Shown one piece after another: positions 28,051-37,772 of a DNA stretch of 64,000 nt. The DNA lies in assembly GCF_017114865.1 (NCBI RefSeq), contig NZ_JADEYH010000011.1, positions 1-64,000 of the forward strand, written 5' to 3'. The stretch comes from Streptomyces verrucosisporus. GTDB lineage: Bacteria > Actinomycetota > Actinomycetes > Streptomycetales > Streptomycetaceae. How positions within the stretch are numbered: the stretch's first letter is position 1; each line of letters starts with the position of its first letter. A program made the translations under genes and the position numbers. Under the pieces are notes generated by a model that did not search any database, was not told the DNA's origin, and was given only the letters and a program-made list of their open reading frames with translations.

Positions 28051-28650
28051 ATGGCTCTCGGGACGGACAGAACGCCCGGTGGCGACGGGGGCGGGCAGCG
28101 GCCCGCGGACGCCGGGGACCGGGCGGCCCGCGCCGCCCGGCAGGCCGGCGAGTCGGCCCGGATGGCGCGGGAGGAGCGCCGGGAGACCGAGAAGGAGCGG
28201 GCCGACCGGCGGTGGACGGAACTCCTTCAGGAGGTCAGGGTCGCCCAGATGGGCATCCAGATCCTGCTCGGCTTCCTGCTGAGCGTCGCCTTCACCGAGC
28301 GGTTCACCGACCTGGGAACCGTGGACCGCAACATCTACGTCGTCACCGTCGTCCTCGGCTCGGCCGCGACCGGCACCCTGATCGCCCCGGTGGCCCTGCA
28401 CCGCTTCGTCACCGGGCACCGGATGAAGCCGCAGACGGTGGAGTGGGCCGCCCGCCTGACCATCACCGGGCTGGTCCTGCTGCTGTGCACGGTCACCTGC
28501 GCCCTGCTGCTGATCCTGCGCGTGGTGCTGCACAACGGACTGGCCTGGTGGATCGTCGGCGCGCTGTTCATGTGGTTCGTGGGCGCCTGGTTCCTGCTCC
28601 CGGCCTGGGCGCGCCGCGTCGGGCCGAGGCAGGCGCGGCGGGAGGGATAG
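28051..28650 (+). CDS. DUF6328-type membrane protein
   Basis: Protein of 199 residues. A hydrophilic, helical N-terminus rich in Arg/Glu (likely coiled coil, about residues 20-65) is followed by four hydrophobic segments, among them MGIQILLGFLLSVAF, VTVVLGSAATGTLIAPVAL, LTITGLVLLLCTVTCALLL and WWIVGALFMWFVGAWFLL. This is the arrangement of the DUF6328 group common in Streptomyces. ATG 28051 has GGAGG only at a 12-nt distance. It lies 88 bp downstream of the preceding gene. The function is unknown. Confidence 0.85.
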   Translation: MALGTDRTPGGDGGGQRPADAGDRAARAARQAGESARMAREERRETEKERADRRWTELLQEVRVAQMGIQILLGFLLSVAFTERFTDLGTVDRNIYVVTVVLGSAATGTLIAPVALHRFVTGHRMKPQTVEWAARLTITGLVLLLCTVTCALLLILRVVLHNGLAWWIVGALFMWFVGAWFLLPAWARRVGPRQARREG

Positions 28651-28699
28651 CGGGCGGGGGCACGGCTCCCGGTGCCCCCCTCCGCCCTCGTACGGGCCC

Positions 28700-28912
28700 T
28701 CAGGCCGCCTCGGCCCGGGGGCCCTCGTCGTCCGGGCGCTCTCCGGCGGCGGTGCGGCGCTCGGGGGCCGGCGGTGTGGAGACCGCGTCGGCCGCGGCGC
28801 ACGAGGCCAGCAGGTCGCGCATCGGCACCGCTCCGGCACCCGGCGGGTGCCCGGACGCGCCTGCGGGCGCGTCCTGCGCGGTCGTCTCGGGCTGTCGCCT
28901 CTCTGCCTCCAT
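28700..28912 (-). CDS. Small conserved-looking hypothetical protein
   Basis: Peptide of 70 residues: a polar N-terminus, then MRDLLASCAAADAVSTPP, then an acidic end. The reading frame is supported by a near-ideal GGGAGG four nt before the ATG and by G/C-rich third positions. It lies downstream of tsaE on the same strand but over 200 bp away. The Cys in LLASCAAADAV is the only one. No family is known to me; function unknown. Confidence 0.65.
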   Translation of the reverse strand: MEAERRQPETTAQDAPAGASGHPPGAGAVPMRDLLASCAAADAVSTPPAPERRTAAGERPDDEGPRAEAA

Positions 28913-29026
28913 GGGTCCTCCCGTGGCTCATGGGGCGGGAGCGGTAAGGCGTACCTAACCACCCCTTCCGGCCTCCATGTGAACACGCCGGAGGGACCGT
29001 GCGCAACATCTTGCCGACACGGTGTC

Positions 29027-29054
29027 GGACCCCGGACCCCGGACCCCGGACCCT
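29027..29054. repeat. Four tandem copies of GGACCCC
   Basis: Three perfect copies of the heptamer and a fourth ending in T, between the small gene at 28700-28912 and tsaE. It sits in the leader side of the small gene. Nothing shows a function. Confidence 0.6.
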
Positions 29055-29114
29055 GGTCCCGGTGCGGTACGCGGCGCGCACCGGGCGGGCGCGGTCCGTG
29101 CGGGCTTCTCCGCC

Positions 29115-29759
29115 CTACGCGCTCTCCCCGGGCTCCGCGAGGACGGACAGGTCCTGCCCGGACCAGCGCCCGCCGACGCCGGTCACCGTCACCGTCCGCA
29201 CGTCGTCCCCGGACCCGCCGGCCGCCGCCTCTGCCGCCGCTCCGGCCGGATCCGCCCCCACGGACCGTTCGATGACCACGTGCAGCCGGTCCTCCGACAG
29301 CTCCTCGACCTTCCCCTCGCCCCACTCCACGACCACCACCGAATCCGGCAGCGAGACGTCGAGGTCCAGGTCCTCCATCTCCTCCAGGCCGCCGCCGAGC
29401 CGGTAGGCGTCCACGTGCACCAGCGCGGGCCCGCCGCCGAGCGGGGGGTGGACCCGGGCGATGACGAAGGTGGGCGAGGTGACCGCGCCGCGCACGTCCA
29501 GCCCCTCGCCCAGTCCGCGGGTGAGGGTGGTCTTGCCCGCGCCCAGCTCGCCGGTGAGCAGGACGAGGTCGCCGGGCCGCAGCAGCCGGGCCAGCCCCCG
29601 GCCCAGCTCCAGCATCCGGTCGGGGGTCGCCACGCGGATCCCCACGGTCCGTTCGGGGCCCCGGAGATCACGCGGCTCGTCAGGACTCGGGGGGCTCTGC
29701 CGGCTCTCCGGGGCGGCCCCGGGGGCGGTCCCCGGAGCCCGGTGGTGCGGTGTGTCCAT
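29115..29759 (-). CDS. tsaE: tRNA threonylcarbamoyladenosine biosynthesis ATPase TsaE
   Basis: P-loop ATPase that drives the TsaB-TsaD cycle in t6A tRNA modification. It has 214 residues from ATG 29759, overlapping the hydrolase gene by 80 bp. The Walker A motif is LLTGELGAGKTTLTRGL, then AVTSPTFVIA and the HVDAYRL and VVVEWGEG segments. The fold itself begins only near residue 40 (VGIRVATPDRMLELGRGLA), so a later start is possible. It also has a longer C-terminal tail than short TsaE proteins. Confidence 0.93.
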   Translation of the reverse strand: MDTPHHRAPGTAPGAAPESRQSPPSPDEPRDLRGPERTVGIRVATPDRMLELGRGLARLLRPGDLVLLTGELGAGKTTLTRGLGEGLDVRGAVTSPTFVIARVHPPLGGGPALVHVDAYRLGGGLEEMEDLDLDVSLPDSVVVVEWGEGKVEELSEDRLHVVIERSVGADPAGAAAEAAAGGSGDDVRTVTVTGVGGRWSGQDLSVLAEPGESA

Positions 29760-30876
29760 GGGTGTGGATGGTACGCGTCAGCAGCTCGGCCAGGCGGTCG
29801 CCGACCGCCTCGGGGTGCTCCAGCATCACCAGGTGGCCCGCGCCCTCCACGACCACCAGGTCCGCGTGCGGCAGCACCCCGGCCATCGCCTCGCTGTGCT
29901 CGCGCGGGGTGAGCAGGTCGCGGTCGCCGGTGAGGATCAGCGCGGGCCGCCCCTCCTCGAAGGCGGTCAGCGCGTCGGTCTTGTCGTGCTCGGCGAAGGC
30001 GGGGTAGAAGTCGGCGACCACGTCGACCGGCACCGACTCGATCAGCCGCTCCGCGAAGCGCGCCACCCCCGGGTCCACGTCGCGGCCGCCGAACGAGTAC
30101 CGCTTGACCAGCCCCGTGAAGAGGTCGGCGGTCGCCCGACGCCCCCGCTCCACCAGATCGGCCCGCGCGGCCAGCGTCCTGAGCACCCCCGGCGCCATCC
30201 GCCGCAGTGCCCGGGCCCCGGCGGCGGGCAGGCCGAAGGTCACCTCCGTGAGGTTTCCCGCCGAGGTGCCCAGCAGGGCCACCGCGGCGACGCGCTCGGC
30301 GACGTACCCGGGATGGTGGTGGGCCAGCGCCATCACCGTCATCCCGCCCATCGAGTGGCCGACGAGGACGACCGGCCCGGTGGGGACGGCGGCGTCGAGC
30401 ACCGCCTTCAGATCGCGTCCGAGCCGGTCGATGGTGACCGTCTCGCCGGCCCGTCCGCGCCCGGAGCGGCCGTGGCCGCGCTGGTCCCAGTAGACGGCGC
30501 GCAGGGCCGGGGTGGGGGGCGCGGTGGGAGTGACGCCGCGCAGGGCGGCGCGCTGGAAGTGCCAGACGTCCTGGGCGAGGCAGTAGCCGTGGCTGAAGAC
30601 GACCGTGGGCGCGCCCTCGGGTATCGCGCCCTCCGGTTCGTCGGTCTCGTAGTACAGCTCGGTGCCGTCGTCGGCCACGGCCCTGCCGGGGGTGCCGCGC
30701 AGCGAGCCGTACGGGCCGGCCGCGTCCAGGGCCAGGCGCGCCCTGTGGCGTACCGCCCGGTGCACGGTCAGCCGCTCGACGGCCACTCCCGCCGCCACGC
30801 CGGCCGCGGCGAGTCCCAGCACCGCGCCGGCCACCCCCGCGCGGCGCGCCCACCCCCTGCCGCCCGCGTCCCTCAT
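29680..30876 (-). CDS. Alpha/beta hydrolase with N-terminal membrane anchor
   Basis: Protein of 398 residues. An N-terminal hydrophobic helix (AGVAGAVLGLAAAGVAAGVAVE) is followed by an alpha/beta hydrolase fold: oxyanion region VVFSHGYCLAQDVWHF, nucleophile elbow VLVGHSMGGMTVMAL, then LILTGDRDLLTPREHSE and the catalytic His in VEGAGHLVMLEHP. The substrate is not known. It sits between alr (7 bp gap) and tsaE (80-bp overlap) and is certainly cotranscribed with them. This alr-hydrolase-tsaE order is typical of actinomycetes. Confidence 0.93.
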   Translation of the reverse strand: MRDAGGRGWARRAGVAGAVLGLAAAGVAAGVAVERLTVHRAVRHRARLALDAAGPYGSLRGTPGRAVADDGTELYYETDEPEGAIPEGAPTVVFSHGYCLAQDVWHFQRAALRGVTPTAPPTPALRAVYWDQRGHGRSGRGRAGETVTIDRLGRDLKAVLDAAVPTGPVVLVGHSMGGMTVMALAHHHPGYVAERVAAVALLGTSAGNLTEVTFGLPAAGARALRRMAPGVLRTLAARADLVERGRRATADLFTGLVKRYSFGGRDVDPGVARFAERLIESVPVDVVADFYPAFAEHDKTDALTAFEEGRPALILTGDRDLLTPREHSEAMAGVLPHADLVVVEGAGHLVMLEHPEAVGDRLAELLTRTIHTHGHTAPPGSGDRPRGRPGEPAEPPES

Positions 30877-30883
30877 GCCCGCC

Positions 30884-32077
30884 TCACGCCTCCGCGTTCA
30901 GATGGACGCGCGGCACCCGGGCGCCGATCCGGGTGACGATCTCGTACCCGATGGTGCCCACCGCGCGCGCCCAGTCCTCGGCCGTCGGCTCACCCGCGTC
31001 GCCCGGCCCGAACAGGACCGCCTCGTCACCCTCCGCGGCCGCGTCGCCGCCCAGGTCCACCACGAACTGGTCCATGGCCACCCGTCCGGCGACCGTCCGC
31101 CACTTGCCCGCCACCAGCACCGGGCCGGTGCCGGAGGCGTGTCGGGGGACGCCGTCGGCGTAGCCGGCCGGGACCAGGGCCAGGGTCGTCTCACCGGGGG
31201 TGGTGTAGTGGTGGCCGTAGCTCACCCCGTGCCCGGCGGGCGCCCGCTTGACCAGGGCCAGGCGGGCGCGCAGGGTCATCACCGGCCGCAGCCCGAAGTC
31301 CGCCGGCAGACCGACCTCGGGCGCGGGCGAGAGCCCGTAGACCGACACGCCGGTGCGCACCAGGTCGAAGTGCGCCTCGGGGAGGGTGAGGGTGGCGGGC
31401 GAGTTGGCGATGTGGCGCACCTCCGGGTCGAGCCCGGCGCGGGCCGCGGTGGCCAGGGCCTCGCGGAAGACGGCGAGCTGGGCTGCGATGGAGGGGTGGC
31501 CGGGCTCGTCGGCGCAGGCGAAGTGCGACCACACTCCGGCGACCTTCACCGTGCCCCCGGCCTCGGCTGCGCGGGCGGCGGCGGTCAGCTCCTCCCACCC
31601 GGCGGGCGGGCAGCCGCTGCGGCCCAGCCCGGTGTCGATCTTCAGATGGACGCGGGCGGTACGGCCGCTGGCGCGGGCGGCCTCCACGATCTCCCGCAGC
31701 GCCCACTGGTCGCTCGCCGACACGTCGACGTCCGCCTCGATCGCCTCCCGCCAGGGCCCGCCGGGCGTCCACAGCCAGCACAGCAGCCGGCCCCGGTCCC
31801 CGGCGGCGCGCAGCGCCAGCGCCTCCTCGGGGGTGGCCGTGCCCAGCCAGGCCGCGCCCGCCCGGCGCGCGGCGCGGGCACAGGGGATCATGCCGTGGCC
31901 GTACGCGTCGGCCTTGACCACGGCCATCAGCGCGGCCCCGGTCCCGGCCGCGCGCTCGCGCAGGGCACGGACGTTGGCGCGCAGTGCGGCCAGGTCGATC
32001 TCGGCGCAGACCCGGTGCGTGTCCGGGCGGGGCCGCACCGCCGCGCCGGTGGCGGAGGGCTCACTCACGACGTCCAT
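30884..32077 (-). CDS. alr: Alanine racemase
   Basis: PLP enzyme that makes D-alanine for peptidoglycan. It has 397 residues, with the PLP lysine in MAVVKADAYGHG (near residue 54), KIDTGLGRSG in the barrel, and the catalytic Tyr in GVSYGHHYTT of the C-terminal beta domain. The first of its unit (alr-hydrolase-tsaE), 249 bp downstream of nnr; that gap is G/C-rich and shows no gene. The early part carries a short Pro/Arg tail before CAEIDLAALRANV. Confidence 0.96.
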   Translation of the reverse strand: MDVVSEPSATGAAVRPRPDTHRVCAEIDLAALRANVRALRERAAGTGAALMAVVKADAYGHGMIPCARAARRAGAAWLGTATPEEALALRAAGDRGRLLCWLWTPGGPWREAIEADVDVSASDQWALREIVEAARASGRTARVHLKIDTGLGRSGCPPAGWEELTAAARAAEAGGTVKVAGVWSHFACADEPGHPSIAAQLAVFREALATAARAGLDPEVRHIANSPATLTLPEAHFDLVRTGVSVYGLSPAPEVGLPADFGLRPVMTLRARLALVKRAPAGHGVSYGHHYTTPGETTLALVPAGYADGVPRHASGTGPVLVAGKWRTVAGRVAMDQFVVDLGGDAAAEGDEAVLFGPGDAGEPTAEDWARAVGTIGYEIVTRIGARVPRVHLNAEA

Positions 32078-32326
32078 CGCCCCCAGTGTCTCAGGTCCGC
32101 CTCCGGCCGCCTCCCGGCCCGCCCGGCGTGTGCGGGGAGGCGGCCGGTGGGGGCGGGGCGGGCGCCTCGGGGCGGGCCCGGCACAGGCGTCCCGGCGGTG
32201 AGCCGGGGGCCGTGGCGCACCGGGTGGTCCGCCGTACGGCGGACCGGCGGGGGCGGGCCCCGGTCCGTGCCTCCGCCGCGGGCGCGGGGGCGTACCCCGG
32301 CACGCGCCCGCCGCGCCCGCCCCGGC

Positions 32327-33820
32327 TCACCCGGCTTCCGCGGCCTCCAGCACGTCCCGCCAGGCCGGGCGCAGCGCCTCGGCCACGTCGAGCGCGCTGA
32401 CCGGCGGCGCCGCGCGGCGGCCCGCCAGGCCGTGGACGTATGCGCCCGCCACCGCCGCGTCCACGGGCTCCAGGCCGCAGGCGAGCAGCGAGCCGGCCAG
32501 CCCGGAGAGCACGTCGCCGCTCCCGGCCGTCGCCAGCCAGCCGGTGCCGGTGGGGTTGGCCCGCAGCGGGCCGTGGCCGCCGGGCGGGGCGACCACCGTG
32601 GTCGAACCCTTGAGCAGCACCGCCGCCCCGTACCGCCGCGCCAGCTCCCGCGCCGAGGCCAGCCGCGCCGACTCGACCTCCTCCCGCTCGGCGCCCAGCA
32701 GCGCCGCCGCCTCGCCGGCGTGCGGGGTGAGCAGGACGGGGGCCGTGCGCTCGCGCGGCGCTCCGGCGTCCATCAGCCGCAGCCCGTCGGCGTCCACCAG
32801 CACCGGTACCTCCGAGGCCAGCACGTCCCGGACGATTCCGCGCGCCTCGTCCCCGTCGCCGAGCCCCGGCCCGACGACCCACGCCTGTACCCGCCCCGCC
32901 CGCGAGGGCGGGCCGGAGGAGACCAGCGTCTCGGGGAAGCGGGCGATCACCTCCTCGGCCGCGGGCCCGGCGTAGCGCACGGCGCCCGCGCCGCCGCGCA
33001 GCGCCCCGGCCACCGCCAGCACCGCCGCGCCCGGGTAGCGGGCGGATCCGGCCGCGATCCCGACCACGCCGCGCCGGTACTTGTCGCTCTCGGCCGAAGG
33101 GCGGGGCAGCAGGGCGGCCACGTCCGCGTGCTGCGCGGCGCGCACCACCGGTTCGGCCGCCTCCAGATACGGGCCCAGGCCGATGTCGACCAGCCGCAGC
33201 GCCCCGGCGTGCTCGCGCGCGGGGTCGACCAGCAGGCCCGGCTTGTACGCCCCGAAAGTCACCGTCGCGGCCGCCCGCACCGCCACTCCGTGCACCTCGC
33301 CGGTGTCGGCGTCCACGCCGCTGGGCAGGTCCACGGCGACGACGGGCACCCCGGCCTCCGCGACGGCGTCGGCGATCTCCACCGCGCCCGGCCGCAGGCC
33401 TCCCCGGCCGCCGATGCCGACGATGCCGTCAAGCACCAGATCGGCCCGCCGCAGGAGCGCGGGCACGTCGGCGGACACGCCCTCCAGCACGGTGTGGGCG
33501 GCGGGGGCCGCGACGGCCCGGCCGCCGGCCGCCCGCAGCGCGGCGAGCCCGCCGGTGTGGACCTTCTCCGGGCTGAGCAGCACAGCGGTCACCCCGGCGC
33601 CGCGCCGGGCCAGGTACGCCCCGGCGAAGAGCGCGTCCCCGCCGTTGTCGCCGCTGCCCACCAGCAGGGCGACCCGGGTGCCGTAGACGCGCCCCAGCAT
33701 CCCGGCGCAGGCGGCGGCCAGCCCGGCGGCGGCGCGGCGCATCAGCGCCCCGGCGGGCAGGCGCGCCATCAGCTCCCGCTCGGCGGCCCGTACGGTCTGC
33801 ACGCTGTAGGCATCTCTCAT
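32327..33820 (-). CDS. nnr: Bifunctional NAD(P)H-hydrate epimerase / dehydratase Nnr
   Basis: Repair enzyme of 497 residues that rescues damaged NADHX and NADPHX. The N-terminal YjeF epimerase domain (about 1-210) has LLVGSGDNGGDALFAG. The C-terminal dehydratase of ribokinase-like fold (about 225-490) has VLLTPHAGEAAAL, LLKGSTTVVA and the catalytic Asp in TAGSGDVLSGLAG. ATG 33820 (MRDAYSVQTVRAAE) begins the fold; the frame stays open 11 codons before it. It lies 57 bp downstream of acpS. Confidence 0.95.
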   Translation of the reverse strand: MRDAYSVQTVRAAERELMARLPAGALMRRAAAGLAAACAGMLGRVYGTRVALLVGSGDNGGDALFAGAYLARRGAGVTAVLLSPEKVHTGGLAALRAAGGRAVAAPAAHTVLEGVSADVPALLRRADLVLDGIVGIGGRGGLRPGAVEIADAVAEAGVPVVAVDLPSGVDADTGEVHGVAVRAAATVTFGAYKPGLLVDPAREHAGALRLVDIGLGPYLEAAEPVVRAAQHADVAALLPRPSAESDKYRRGVVGIAAGSARYPGAAVLAVAGALRGGAGAVRYAGPAAEEVIARFPETLVSSGPPSRAGRVQAWVVGPGLGDGDEARGIVRDVLASEVPVLVDADGLRLMDAGAPRERTAPVLLTPHAGEAAALLGAEREEVESARLASARELARRYGAAVLLKGSTTVVAPPGGHGPLRANPTGTGWLATAGSGDVLSGLAGSLLACGLEPVDAAVAGAYVHGLAGRRAAPPVSALDVAEALRPAWRDVLEAAEAG

Positions 33821-33877
33821 GCCCCCAGTCTGACCGCCCGCCGCCGCGCCCACCCGCCGCCGATCGATCTCCGGCGG

Positions 33878-34246
33878 TCAGCTCTCGGCGATCACGACGG
33901 CCGTCGCCACCCCCGCGTCGTGGCTGAGGGAGACGTGCCAGTGGCGCACCCCCAGCTCGGCGGCGCGGGCGGCGACGGTGCCGGTCACCCGCAGCAGCGG
34001 CCGCCCGTGCTCGGAGGCGTGCACCTCCGCGTCCGTCCACACCAGCCCGCCGGGCGCGCCCAGCGCCTTGGCCAGCGCCTCCTTGGCTGCGAACCGCGCC
34101 GCCAAGGAGGCCACCGAGCGCCGCTCCCCGCCGGGCAGGGTCTGCTCGGCGGGAGTGAACAGCCGCTCGGCCATGGCGGGGGTACGGGCCAGGGCGCCGG
34201 CGAAGCGGTCGATCGAGGTGACGTCGATCCCCACCCCGACGATCAC
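33878..34246 (-). CDS. acpS: Holo-[acyl-carrier-protein] synthase
   Basis: Attaches 4'-phosphopantetheine from CoA to the Ser of acyl carrier proteins, activating fatty acid and possibly polyketide synthases. It has 122 residues with the Mg-binding [10 protein letters not shown] (Asp8) and [12 protein letters not shown] (Glu), and the C-terminal [17 protein letters not shown] start. It is 58 bp behind glmS, and glmS-acpS-nnr are on the same strand with short gaps. Confidence 0.95.
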   Translation of the reverse strand: MIVGVGIDVTSIDRFAGALARTPAMAERLFTPAEQTLPGGERRSVASLAARFAAKEALAKALGAPGGLVWTDAEVHASEHGRPLLRVTGTVAARAAELGVRHWHVSLSHDAGVATAVVIAES

Positions 34247-34304
34247 CTGCGGCCCCCCGTCCGCCGGAAGCGCCCGGTGTGCCCGGTGAACCCGCGGGGC
34301 CGCA

Positions 34305-36152
34305 TCACTCCACCGTCACCGACTTGGCCAGGTTGCGCGGCTGGTCCACCTCGTTGCCGCGGGCCGTGGCCAGCTCGCAGGCGAAGACCTGCAGCGGCAC
34401 GGTGGCCACCAGCGGCTGGAGCAGGGTGGGCGTGGCGGGGATGCGCACCAGGTGGTCGGCGTACGGCACGACCGTCTCGTCGCCCTCCTCGGCGATGACG
34501 ATGGTCCGCGCGCCCCGGGCCCGGATCTCCTGGATGTTGGAGACGATCTTGTCGTGCAGCACGGACCGGCCGCGCGGCGACGGCACGACCACGACCACCG
34601 GCAGGTCCTCCTCGATCAGCGCGATCGGGCCGTGCTTGAGCTCACCGGCCGCGAAGCCCTCGGCGTGCATGTACGCCAGTTCCTTGAGCTTGAGCGCGCC
34701 CTCCAGGGCGACGGGGAAGCCCACGTGGCGGCCGAGGAAGAGCACGGTGTTCTTGTCCGCCAGGGAGCGGGCCAGCTCCCGCACCGGCTCCATCGTGGCC
34801 AGGACCTTCTCGACCTCCGTGGAGATCTGCGACAGCTCCCGGATCACCGAGCCGATCTCGTCGCCCCACTTGGTGCCGCGCACCTGGCCCAGGTAGAGGG
34901 CCACCAGGTAGCAGGCCACCAGCTGGGTCAGGAACGCCTTGGTGGAGGCGACCGCGACCTCGGGCCCGGCATGGGTGTAGAGCACCGCGTCGGACTCACG
35001 CGGGATGGTGGAGCCGTTGGTGTTGCAGATGGCCAGCACCTTGGCGCCCTGCTCGCGGGCGTGGCGCAGCGCCATCAGGGTGTCCATGGTCTCGCCGGAC
35101 TGGCTGATGGCGACGACGAGCGTGCGCTGGTCCATGATCGGGTCCCGGTAGCGGAACTCGCTGGCCAGCTCGGTCTCGCAGGGGATGCGCGTCCAGTGCT
35201 CGATGGCGTACTTGGCGATCATCCCGGCGTGGTAGGCCGTGCCGCAGGCCACGATGACGACCTTGTCCACCTCGCGCAGCACGTGGTCGGGGATGCGCAC
35301 CTCGTCCAGGGCCAGCCGCCCGGCCTCGTCGATGCGGCCCAGGAGGGTGTCGGCGACCGCCTTGGGCTGCTCGGCGATCTCCTTGAGCATGAAGTAGTCG
35401 TAGCCGCCCTTCTCGGCGGCCGAGGCGTCCCAGTCCACGTGGTAGGCGCGGGTGTCGGCGGGGGCGCCGTCGAAGTCGGTGACCGTCACCCGGTCCCGCC
35501 TCAGCTCCACGACCTGGTCCTGGCCCAGCTCGATGGCCTCGCGGGTGTGGGCGATGAAGGCCGCGACGTCGGAGGCGAGGAAGTTCTCGCCCTCGCCGAC
35601 GCCGACCACCAGCGGCGAGTTGCGCCTGGCGCCGACGACGGTGTCGGGCTCGTCGGCGTGGACGGCGACGAGGGTGAAGGCGCCCTCCAGCCGGCGGCAC
35701 ACCTGCCGCATGGCCTCGGCCAGGTCGCCGCAGGAGGAGAAGTTCTCGGCGAGCAGATGGGCCACGACCTCGGTGTCGGTCTCGGAGGTCAGCTCGTGGC
35801 CGCGCTCGGCCAGCTCGGCGCGGAGCGCGGCGAAGTTCTCGATGATGCCGTTGTGGACGACCGCGACCCGCCCGGAGTTGTCCAGGTGCGGGTGCGCGTT
35901 GGCGTCGGTCGGCCCGCCGTGGGTGGCCCACCGGGTGTGGCCGATGCCGGTGGCGCCGGCCGGCAGCGGGCGCTCGTCCAGCAGCTTGCCGAGGTTGCCC
36001 AGTTTCCCGGCCTTCTTCGCGGCGGCCAGCCCGCCGTCGGCGAGGACGGCAACGCCCGCCGAGTCATAACCGCGGTACTCCAACCGCTTCAGTCCCGCGA
36101 TGACGACGTCGAGGGCGGACTGCCCTCCCACATAACCAACGATTCCGCACAT
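34305..36152 (-). CDS. glmS: Glutamine-fructose-6-phosphate aminotransferase
   Basis: First enzyme of UDP-GlcNAc synthesis: makes glucosamine 6-phosphate from fructose 6-phosphate and glutamine. It has 615 residues. The N-terminal class II amidotransferase starts [10 protein letters not shown] with the nucleophile at Cys2, and [10 protein letters not shown] and HNGIIENF follow. Two SIS sugar-isomerase domains (about 290-600) contain CGTAYHAG and SQSGETMDT, ending in LAKSVTVE. glmM, the next step, lies 1.6 kb to the right. No riboswitch or ribozyme of the glmS type was seen upstream. Confidence 0.97.
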   Translation of the reverse strand: MCGIVGYVGGQSALDVVIAGLKRLEYRGYDSAGVAVLADGGLAAAKKAGKLGNLGKLLDERPLPAGATGIGHTRWATHGGPTDANAHPHLDNSGRVAVVHNGIIENFAALRAELAERGHELTSETDTEVVAHLLAENFSSCGDLAEAMRQVCRRLEGAFTLVAVHADEPDTVVGARRNSPLVVGVGEGENFLASDVAAFIAHTREAIELGQDQVVELRRDRVTVTDFDGAPADTRAYHVDWDASAAEKGGYDYFMLKEIAEQPKAVADTLLGRIDEAGRLALDEVRIPDHVLREVDKVVIVACGTAYHAGMIAKYAIEHWTRIPCETELASEFRYRDPIMDQRTLVVAISQSGETMDTLMALRHAREQGAKVLAICNTNGSTIPRESDAVLYTHAGPEVAVASTKAFLTQLVACYLVALYLGQVRGTKWGDEIGSVIRELSQISTEVEKVLATMEPVRELARSLADKNTVLFLGRHVGFPVALEGALKLKELAYMHAEGFAAGELKHGPIALIEEDLPVVVVVPSPRGRSVLHDKIVSNIQEIRARGARTIVIAEEGDETVVPYADHLVRIPATPTLLQPLVATVPLQVFACELATARGNEVDQPRNLAKSVTVE

Positions 36153-36188
36153 GCGATGCAGCCTAAGGGCTGCCGGGGGCGGGGGCTG

Positions 36189-36431
36189 TCAGCGCCCTCG
36201 GCCTATTCGTCCGACCGCCCGCCTGACGATCTCCAGGTACTCGGCCTCCTCGCACCGCGGTCTGCCTCCCGGCCGGTAGGTCTTCAGCGCGTCGCCGGGG
36301 TGCTCCCCCAGGTCCTCGTCGGGCAGTTCGTCCAGGAGTTCCTCCCACGCACGGGCGTCGCGGGCCTCTGCGGATTTCCGTGCGGCGAGGCGGCGGCGTG
36401 CCGCGCGGGAGCGCTGGAACGGAAGCGGCAT
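36189..36431 (-). CDS. Small basic/acidic hypothetical protein
   Basis: Protein of 80 residues with a basic N-terminal helix (SRAARRRLAARKSAEARDARAW), an acidic middle (LLDELPDEDLGEHPG), and a basic end. GGAGGGG lies about 7 nt before the ATG. It starts downstream of the coaA upstream region and ends 36 bp before glmS begins in the same direction, so it could be upstream in the glmS unit. No family is recognised. Confidence 0.6.
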   Translation of the reverse strand: MPLPFQRSRAARRRLAARKSAEARDARAWEELLDELPDEDLGEHPGDALKTYRPGGRPRCEEAEYLEIVRRAVGRIGRGR

Positions 36432-36639
36432 ACGGATCCCCTCCGGGCCGGTGGTACGCGGACCAGCCGGAAGTGGGCAGGGGTCCGCACAGCGGATTCA
36501 CACACATGGAGCAAGTGCGCGAATGCGGTCAACGTAGCCGCGCGGGACCGCCGCGTACAGCCCTTCGCGCGTACATCTGTGCTACTGATCACACGGGAAC
36601 GGCCGTGGGGCCGGCCGCGCGCGGCCCGACAATGGGCCC

Positions 36640-37668
36640 GTGTCCACCCCCACCACCGCCCCCGGACCCCCCGCCGCGTCCGGTGTCCCGCCGCAGCACC
36701 GCCGCGGCCGGCCCTCCGACGCGAGCCCCTTCGTCGACCTCGGGAGGGCCGAGTGGAGCGCCCTGCGGGAGAAGACCCCGCTGCCGCTGACCGCCGCGGA
36801 GGTGGAGGAGCTGCGCGGACTCGGCGACGTCATCGACCTCGACGAGGTGCGGGACGTCTACCTGCCGCTGTCCCGGCTGCTCAACCTCTACGTCGGCGCC
36901 ACCCACGGGCTGCGCGGCGCGCTCAACACCTTCCTCGGCGACGCGGGCGGCGGGCACGGCGCCCAGCGCGGCACCCCGTTCGTCATCGGGGTCGCGGGCA
37001 GCGTAGCGGTCGGCAAGTCCACGGTGGCCCGGCTGCTGCGGGCGCTGCTGGCCCGCTGGCCCGAGCACCCGCGGGTGGAGCTGGTGACCACCGACGGCTT
37101 CCTGTTCCCCAACGCGGAGCTGCACCGGCGCGGGCTGATGTCGCGCAAGGGCTTCCCCGAGTCCTACGACCGCCGCGCCCTCACCCGGTTCGTCGCGGAC
37201 GTCAAGTCGGGCCGGGAGGAGGTCACCGCCCCCGTCTACTCGCACCTGATCTACGACATCGTCCCCGGAGAGGTGCTGACGGTGCGCCGCCCCGACATCC
37301 TGATCGTCGAGGGCCTCAACGTCCTCCAGCCGGCCCTGCCGGGCAAGGACGGCCGCACCCGGCTGGCCGTCGCCGACTACTTCGACTTCTCCGTCTACGT
37401 GGACGCGCGCACCGAGGACATCGAGCGGTGGTACCTGGACCGCTTCCGCAAGCTGCGCGAGACCGCCTTCCAGAACCCGTTCTCCTACTTCCGCAGGTAC
37501 ACGCAGGTTTCGGAGGAGGAGGCGCTGGACTACGCGCGCGGGATCTGGCGGACCATCAACCGACCGAACCTGCGGGAGAACATCGCCCCGACCCGGGGCC
37601 GCGCCGGCCTGATCCTGCGCAAGGGGCCGGACCACAAGGTCCAGCGCCTGTCGCTGCGCAAGCTCTGA
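36640..37668 (+). CDS. coaA: Type I pantothenate kinase
   Basis: Phosphorylates pantothenate, the regulated first step of coenzyme A synthesis. It has 342 residues. A Pro/Thr tail precedes the conserved [15 protein letters not shown]-loop [18 protein letters not shown] (near residue 124), then [11 protein letters not shown], and [11 protein letters not shown] with RWYLDRF. GTG at 36640 is used; no strong Shine-Dalgarno sequence is visible. It is convergent with glmM and divergent from the small gene at 36189-36431. Confidence 0.96.
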   Translation: MSTPTTAPGPPAASGVPPQHRRGRPSDASPFVDLGRAEWSALREKTPLPLTAAEVEELRGLGDVIDLDEVRDVYLPLSRLLNLYVGATHGLRGALNTFLGDAGGGHGAQRGTPFVIGVAGSVAVGKSTVARLLRALLARWPEHPRVELVTTDGFLFPNAELHRRGLMSRKGFPESYDRRALTRFVADVKSGREEVTAPVYSHLIYDIVPGEVLTVRRPDILIVEGLNVLQPALPGKDGRTRLAVADYFDFSVYVDARTEDIERWYLDRFRKLRETAFQNPFSYFRRYTQVSEEEALDYARGIWRTINRPNLRENIAPTRGRAGLILRKGPDHKVQRLSLRKL

Positions 37669-37772
37669 CGCGGGACGCCCGCACATCGGCGGAGAGGCGG
37701 CCCGCGGCCGACCGCCCCGCCTTCCGTCGTGCCGGACCGCGCGCCCGCGCGGAGCGCGCCGAACGCGCGACG

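Noticed and set aside
28940..28965. Sequence resembling an iron box (TTAGGTACGCCTTAC)
   Set aside because: The halves do not form the 9-1-9 symmetry of the DmdR/IdeR site, and the adjacent genes have no iron link.
34247..36639. Search for a glmS ribozyme or other riboswitch near glmS
   Set aside because: No fitting conserved core was seen in the gaps upstream of glmS; actinobacteria normally lack the ribozyme.
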